Positions 5,926 through 8,434 of a stretch of 8,434 bases of DNA are shown one piece after another (the first letter of the stretch is position 1; every line of letters begins with the position of its first letter). Source of the stretch: an uncultured Chloroflexota bacterium. Its GTDB lineage: Bacteria; Chloroflexota; Limnocylindria; Limnocylindrales; CSP1-4. The stretch is from positions 1 through 8,434 of the forward strand of contig CAIXZV010000006.1 of the NCBI GenBank assembly GCA_903924005.1, written 5' to 3'. A program made the position numbers and the translations under genes. The notes below the pieces were generated by a model. The model was not told where the DNA came from, ran no database searches, and was given only the letters and a program-made list of their open reading frames with translations.

Positions 5926-7035
5926 ATGTCTGGCGGATCGCCCGATCCTGCGGGGATGACCCCGGAACAGATCATCCATGAGGTGGGACAGCTCGACAGC
6001 GACATCCTCATCGAGGACCGCCTGCGGGAGGACGACGCCCTTCCTGACCTGATGCGCCAGGCATTCATCCGCGGTATCGGGCGGGATCCCGATGAGATGC
6101 GGAAGCGGCGAACGATCCTCTGGCGCGAGCTCGGTGCGCGGGGGATTGCGCTGCCTGTCCCGGCGAAGCCCGCGCCGGATCCAAAGCCGCCCACGCCCGG
6201 GTTCGATCCGACGCCTCCCAGTGCGTCACCCGGATCGGCGGATCCCGGGGATGACGAGCCTCGCTTGGACCTCGGCAACGGCGACGTGGACGCGCCTGCC
6301 GCCGCGCCCGGACCCCTCCCCTCCTGGCTCAGGATGCCGGGGGTTGCCATCGCCGCCATCGTCGTGCTGCTGTTGGCAGGTCTCGGGGTGAAGGCGTTGA
6401 CCGCCGGGGCGCCCGGCGCAACCCCGGCGACCTCGACCGCCCCGTCCGTCCCGGCCGCATCTGCCGGCACATCGACCAGTCCGGCGAGCGCAGCGCCCAC
6501 CGTCGTGGCCTCAGCTGCCCAGACAGCAGCGGCGGCCGGTCCGTGCGGGTCCAACGGCAGGTCCAACGGCGCGGAGAACCTCACGCTCACCGGCGCCGTG
6601 GCCGCGCACATCACCGACGACTGCGGCTACGGCGGGCCAAACCCAAACGTCACCCACTGCTCGGTCCAAGTGACGCGGTACGACAAGACCCGCAACAGCT
6701 ACACGTACGACATGACCGGCGGGTTCTTCGCAAACGGCGTGCACTACGACCTCTCGATGCCGGGCTCCGGGATCGGGCCAAGCTATAGCCACAACCTCGC
6801 AACCCAGGATCAGACCACCGGCCAGGGCCACGTGACGATGCTTTCGTGGACGACCGGGTCTCCGGCCACGGCGGCGTCAGTCTGGCAGTCAACCAAGGCC
6901 GGAGTGATGAGCTGGACACCCTCGTCGGTGAGCTTCCAGAACGTGGTCGTAACGGCGTTCCCCAACTCCGCCAACCCGCAGGGCGCCGTGACACTCAACG
7001 GCACCTGGAAGGTCTACGGCTGCGCCGGAGGCTGA
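5926..7035 (+). CDS. Unrecognised single-pass membrane protein with a four-cysteine extracytoplasmic domain
   Basis: 369 residues; I do not recognise the family. Residues 11-75 are charged and predicted helical (MTPEQIIHEV to RRTILWRELGARG), and 77-135 are a Pro/Asp-rich hinge. One strong hydrophobic segment runs about 138-158 (MPGVAIAAIVVLLLAGLGVKAL). Residues 160-204 are an Ala/Thr/Ser/Pro linker. A compact domain of about 165 residues follows, with Cys at 207, 233, 245 and 366, rich in Gly, Asn, Thr, Ser and aromatic residues, as in secreted beta-rich domains. The four cysteines could form two disulfides, one tying the start of the domain to its last residues (YGCAGG). There is no cleavable signal peptide or lipobox, so it is probably anchored N-in, C-out; orientation is inferred. 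The start ATG has GAGGTG (5913-5918) 7 nt upstream; ATG at 5956 is an alternative. It is flanked by 134 bp upstream and a gene relic downstream, so it is probably a single-gene unit. Confidence 0.8.
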   Translation: MSGGSPDPAGMTPEQIIHEVGQLDSDILIEDRLREDDALPDLMRQAFIRGIGRDPDEMRKRRTILWRELGARGIALPVPAKPAPDPKPPTPGFDPTPPSASPGSADPGDDEPRLDLGNGDVDAPAAAPGPLPSWLRMPGVAIAAIVVLLLAGLGVKALTAGAPGATPATSTAPSVPAASAGTSTSPASAAPTVVASAAQTAAAAGPCGSNGRSNGAENLTLTGAVAAHITDDCGYGGPNPNVTHCSVQVTRYDKTRNSYTYDMTGGFFANGVHYDLSMPGSGIGPSYSHNLATQDQTTGQGHVTMLSWTTGSPATAASVWQSTKAGVMSWTPSSVSFQNVVVTAFPNSANPQGAVTLNGTWKVYGCAGG

Positions 7036-7080
7036 TGCCCGTGCCGCGGCGCGGTTGTGCTTCGCCCGCCTACCGGAATG

Positions 7081-7218
7081 CGGCAGGACGGTGTCGGCGA
7101 AGTGCTCCAGGATGTCCGTTGTCGCCAAGCCCGGGACGTCCGCCACGATGACGCAGCCCGCGCCTGCGTCAATCAGGCGCCCGTATGTGTCGATGACCTC
7201 CTGCGGCCGCGCACCATG
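7081..7218 (-). pseudogene. C-terminal relic of a luciferase-like (LLM) oxidoreductase
   Basis: The minus strand reads HGARPQEVIDTYGRLIDAG, then AGCVIVADVPGLATTDILE and HFADTVLP. This matches the end of LLM-class flavin/F420-dependent oxidoreductases, where a (G)(T)PEEV helix leads to a DAGA turn, a hydrophobic strand and a final helix ending in (V/I)LP. About 46 codons remain. Upstream in frame there is a TGA at 7236-7234, and the original stop after VLP is lost. No start or body of the gene exists in the window: the sequence where it should continue is the vapBC promoter. Assignment rests on pattern alone and could be another TIM-barrel enzyme. Confidence 0.5.
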
Positions 7219-7270
7219 GCGCCCGTGCGGTAGTCAGCAAGCGGGGCAGATGAGCGGCAGCGAAGTGGCC

Positions 7271-7302
7271 GTTGGTATGGTGATGGTCGACACCCTGCCA
7301 AC
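7271..7302 (+). promoter_or_regulatory. Imperfect 12-bp inverted repeat: candidate vapBC operator
   Basis: GTTGGTATGGTG (7271-7282) and CACCCTGCCAAC (7291-7302) are complementary at 10 of 12 positions around an 8-bp centre. The repeat spans the -35 hexamer. Phd/VapB antitoxins, alone or with the toxin, typically repress their own operon through such sites. Confidence 0.55.
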
Positions 7303-7321
7303 TGACCACTATTCTGACCAC
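7287..7321 (+). promoter_or_regulatory. vapBC promoter with leaderless start and flanking direct repeats
   Basis: -35 TCGACA (7287-7292, 5 of 6 to TTGACA), 17-bp spacer, -10 TATTCT (7310-7315), then six bases to the ATG at 7322. This is the best promoter in the window and predicts a leaderless antitoxin mRNA. The 7-mer TGACCAC occurs twice (7303-7309 and 7315-7321) at 12-bp periodicity, on either side of the -10, and may be a second regulator contact. Confidence 0.65.
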
Positions 7322-7567
7322 ATGGCAAAGACCGTGACGGCAACCGAGGCAAAGGCGCACATCCTCTCCCTGCTTGACGAGGTGGAGGCGGGCGAAGAGG
7401 TGGAGATCACGCGCCACGGCCGACTGGTGGCGCGGCTGGTGCCGGCGCGCGGGGCGGCTGCGCTCAAGGGCAAGTACGCGGGCCTGATTTGGACCAACGT
7501 GACAAACGAGGAGGAGTCGTTCTCCACTGGCGAGGTCTGGTCCTCTGACGAGGACAACCTGGCATGA
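7322..7567 (+). CDS. vapB: Phd/YefM-family antitoxin of a VapBC module
   Basis: 81 residues. The N-terminal half (MAKTVTATEAKAHILSLLDEVEAGEEVEITRHGRLVARLVP) is the Phd/YefM DNA-binding fold: strand, the TEAKAHILSLLDEV helix, then the ITRHGRLVARL hairpin. The C-terminal half, about 45-81, is an acidic tail (NEEESFSTGEVWSSDEDN) suited to wrapping and neutralising a basic toxin surface. The start at 7322 is preferred over upstream in-frame ATGs because the fold begins here and the TATTCT box lies 6 nt upstream. It overlaps the toxin gene by 4 bases (ATGA), so the two are translationally coupled. Expected to repress its own promoter through the inverted repeat at 7271-7302. Confidence 0.88.
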   Translation: MAKTVTATEAKAHILSLLDEVEAGEEVEITRHGRLVARLVPARGAAALKGKYAGLIWTNVTNEEESFSTGEVWSSDEDNLA

Positions 7568-7953
7568 CCGTCCTTCTCGATACCCACGCGCTGTACTGGT
7601 GGGCGGCAGAGCCCGCGCGCCTCTCGCTGCGGGCCGCCGGCGTCATCGAGTCCGCCGGTGATCTTGCGGTTGCGGCCATCACGTGGTGGGAGCTCGCGTG
7701 GCTGGTGCGCCGCGGGCGGATTGGCGCGGGTGTGCCCGCGCGGACGCTGATTGCCAACCTCGCCCGCGACGTGCAGACGGTTCCGCTCACACCGTCGATT
7801 GCGGCCTCGGCCGCGGCCCTTGGCGACGCCTTCTCAAGCGATCCCGGTGATCGGCTGATCTACGCCACCGCGGTTGAGCACGGGTGGCAGCTCATCAGCA
7901 AGGACGCGCGCTTCCACGCGCACGATGCCGAGGGCAAGACGGTCATCTGGTAG
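7564..7953 (+). CDS. vapC: PIN-domain toxin ribonuclease (VapC)
   Basis: 129 residues, the standard length for VapC. The PIN-domain acidic set is complete: D6 in LLDTHALYWW, E43 in ITWWELAWL, D96 in DPGDRLIYATA and D114 in ISKDARF; these coordinate Mg2+ for RNA cleavage. The DTHALLWW-like start and the DPGDRLI motif place it in the VapC subgroup usually paired with Phd/YefM antitoxins, as here. Targets in studied relatives are tRNA or rRNA; the target here is unknown. The ATG overlaps the antitoxin stop, and GAGGA (7550-7554) lies 9 nt upstream. All catalytic positions are present, so the toxin looks active. Confidence 0.9.
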   Translation: MTVLLDTHALYWWAAEPARLSLRAAGVIESAGDLAVAAITWWELAWLVRRGRIGAGVPARTLIANLARDVQTVPLTPSIAASAAALGDAFSSDPGDRLIYATAVEHGWQLISKDARFHAHDAEGKTVIW

Positions 7954-8019
7954 GCGGCGGCCAGCAGCGGGTCAGCTCGCGGGCAGCAACCTCGAGAGCA
8001 CGTCGATCTCCGTCGCGGG

Positions 8020-8434
8020 TCAGCCCGCCTGCAGCACCACCGTCACCTCGCCCGACGCCGCCACGGCGAGCGGGATGATTGTCAGCGGGGTGGGCGCGGG
8101 GCCGCTCAGCACGGCTGCCTGGTTGGCCGGGTCGAAACGCGCGGTGTGGCACGGGCACTGGATGATCTGGGTGGCGTCATCCCAGCCAACGGTGCACCGG
8201 CCATGCGTGCACGTGGCGCTATACCCAACCACCGATCCGTCGGCGAGCCGCACCATGATCCCAGGACCCCCCGGGTTCATGGCATACGGCGCCTCAAACG
8301 GGATGGTGAAGGGCCGAGCCCTGACGGCGCCGAAGTCGGCAAGGTTGCCAATCACGGGGCCGGCGCTTCCGGGCGTGGCGGTTGCCGGAGCCGCGGTGGG
8401 TGCGGAGGTTGGGGCGGCAGTGGGCGGCGGCGGC
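8020..8434 (-). CDS. Rieske [2Fe-2S] protein, C-terminal part (start beyond the window)
   Basis: The minus-strand frame is open from the right edge to TGA at 8022-8020. After a Pro/Ala/Thr linker (PPPPTAAPTSAPTAAPATA) comes a Rieske domain: box I CTHGRC (8211-8194) and box II CPCHTARFD (8157-8131). Cluster ligands are the first Cys and the His of each box; the remaining Cys of each box could form the disulfide of bc1/b6f-type and arsenite-oxidase-type Rieske proteins. The domain is short (about 110 residues). The linker implies an N-terminal signal or membrane anchor upstream, so it probably acts outside the membrane in electron transfer. A GTG at 8355 is in frame but cuts into the linker and is unlikely to be the start. 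Box II has Thr-Ala where CPCHGS proteins have Gly-Ser. It converges with vapC, 66 bp apart. Confidence 0.85.
   Translation of the reverse strand, partial: PPPPTAAPTSAPTAAPATATPGSAGPVIGNLADFGAVRARPFTIPFEAPYAMNPGGPGIMVRLADGSVVGYSATCTHGRCTVGWDDATQIIQCPCHTARFDPANQAAVLSGPAPTPLTIIPLAVAASGEVTVVLQAG

Noticed and set aside
5739..6614. Minus-strand 291-codon frame
   Set aside because: Antisense to the membrane-protein gene; its Ala/Ser/Gly-rich text mirrors the Ala/Thr/Pro stalk.
7055..7321. Upstream extension of the antitoxin frame to an ATG at 7055
   Set aside because: The extra residues have no Phd/YefM similarity, cross the operator and promoter, and overlap the oxidoreductase relic on the other strand.
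8015..8028. GCGGG/CCCGC hairpin between vapC and the Rieske gene as a terminator
   Set aside because: Only five pairs, no T-run, and it includes the Rieske stop codon and last codons.
1..8434. CRISPR array, tRNA or rRNA gene, intact insertion sequence
   Set aside because: No regularly spaced repeats, no cloverleaf or rRNA signature and no transposase frame seen on either strand.

Overview
The window is very GC-rich (I estimate high 60s percent by eye) and densely coding, with short gaps. Some genes have clear Shine-Dalgarno sites. Others have a TANNNT box exactly 6 nt before the start codon, which points to leaderless mRNAs. GC content, leaderless starts, an S9 acylaminoacyl-peptidase-like enzyme, VapBC, a Pro/Ala/Thr-linked Rieske protein and a relic that looks like a luciferase-like (flavin/F420) oxidoreductase would suit a Chloroflexota (Limnocylindria/Dormibacteria-like) or actinobacterial genome. 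The lineage is inference; no rRNA or marker gene is present.

Layout. 1-1445 (minus): N-terminal 481 residues of an S9-type peptidase, running off the left edge just after its HGGP oxyanion motif. A 100-bp divergent intergenic region separates it from 1546-2457 (plus), a NodB/CE4-fold metal-dependent hydrolase of the HpPgdA/PuuE/cyclic-imidase type. This converges, 21 bp apart, on 2479-3882 (minus), an NCS1 nucleobase/hydantoin-type permease. From 3883 to 4666 there is no intact gene. This stretch holds a 17-bp tandem duplication, an inverted pair of nearly identical palindromes (REPIN-like) and the relic of a metal-dependent amidohydrolase reduced to four short blocks. At 4667-5791 (plus) lies an enolase-superfamily enzyme resembling cis-3-hydroxy-L-proline dehydratase. 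At 5926-7035 (plus) is an unrecognised single-pass membrane protein with a four-cysteine outer domain. A minus-strand relic of an LLM-like oxidoreductase C-terminus (7081-7218) is followed by a vapBC toxin-antitoxin operon (7322-7953) with a well-formed promoter and operator. The right edge carries the C-terminal part of a Rieske [2Fe-2S] protein (minus, from 8020).

Working together. The deacetylase-fold hydrolase, the NCS1 permease and the amidohydrolase relic all belong to families that move or open small cyclic amides (hydantoins, imides, purine breakdown products). The middle of the window may therefore be a small catabolic locus, part of which has been lost. The enolase-superfamily enzyme suggests hydroxyproline or related amino-acid catabolism next door. 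vapBC lies directly against the relic of another gene, as expected of a mobile module that replaced part of it. I see no complete new defence or mobile system. The most novel items are the unrecognised membrane protein, the palindrome pair and the two gene relics.
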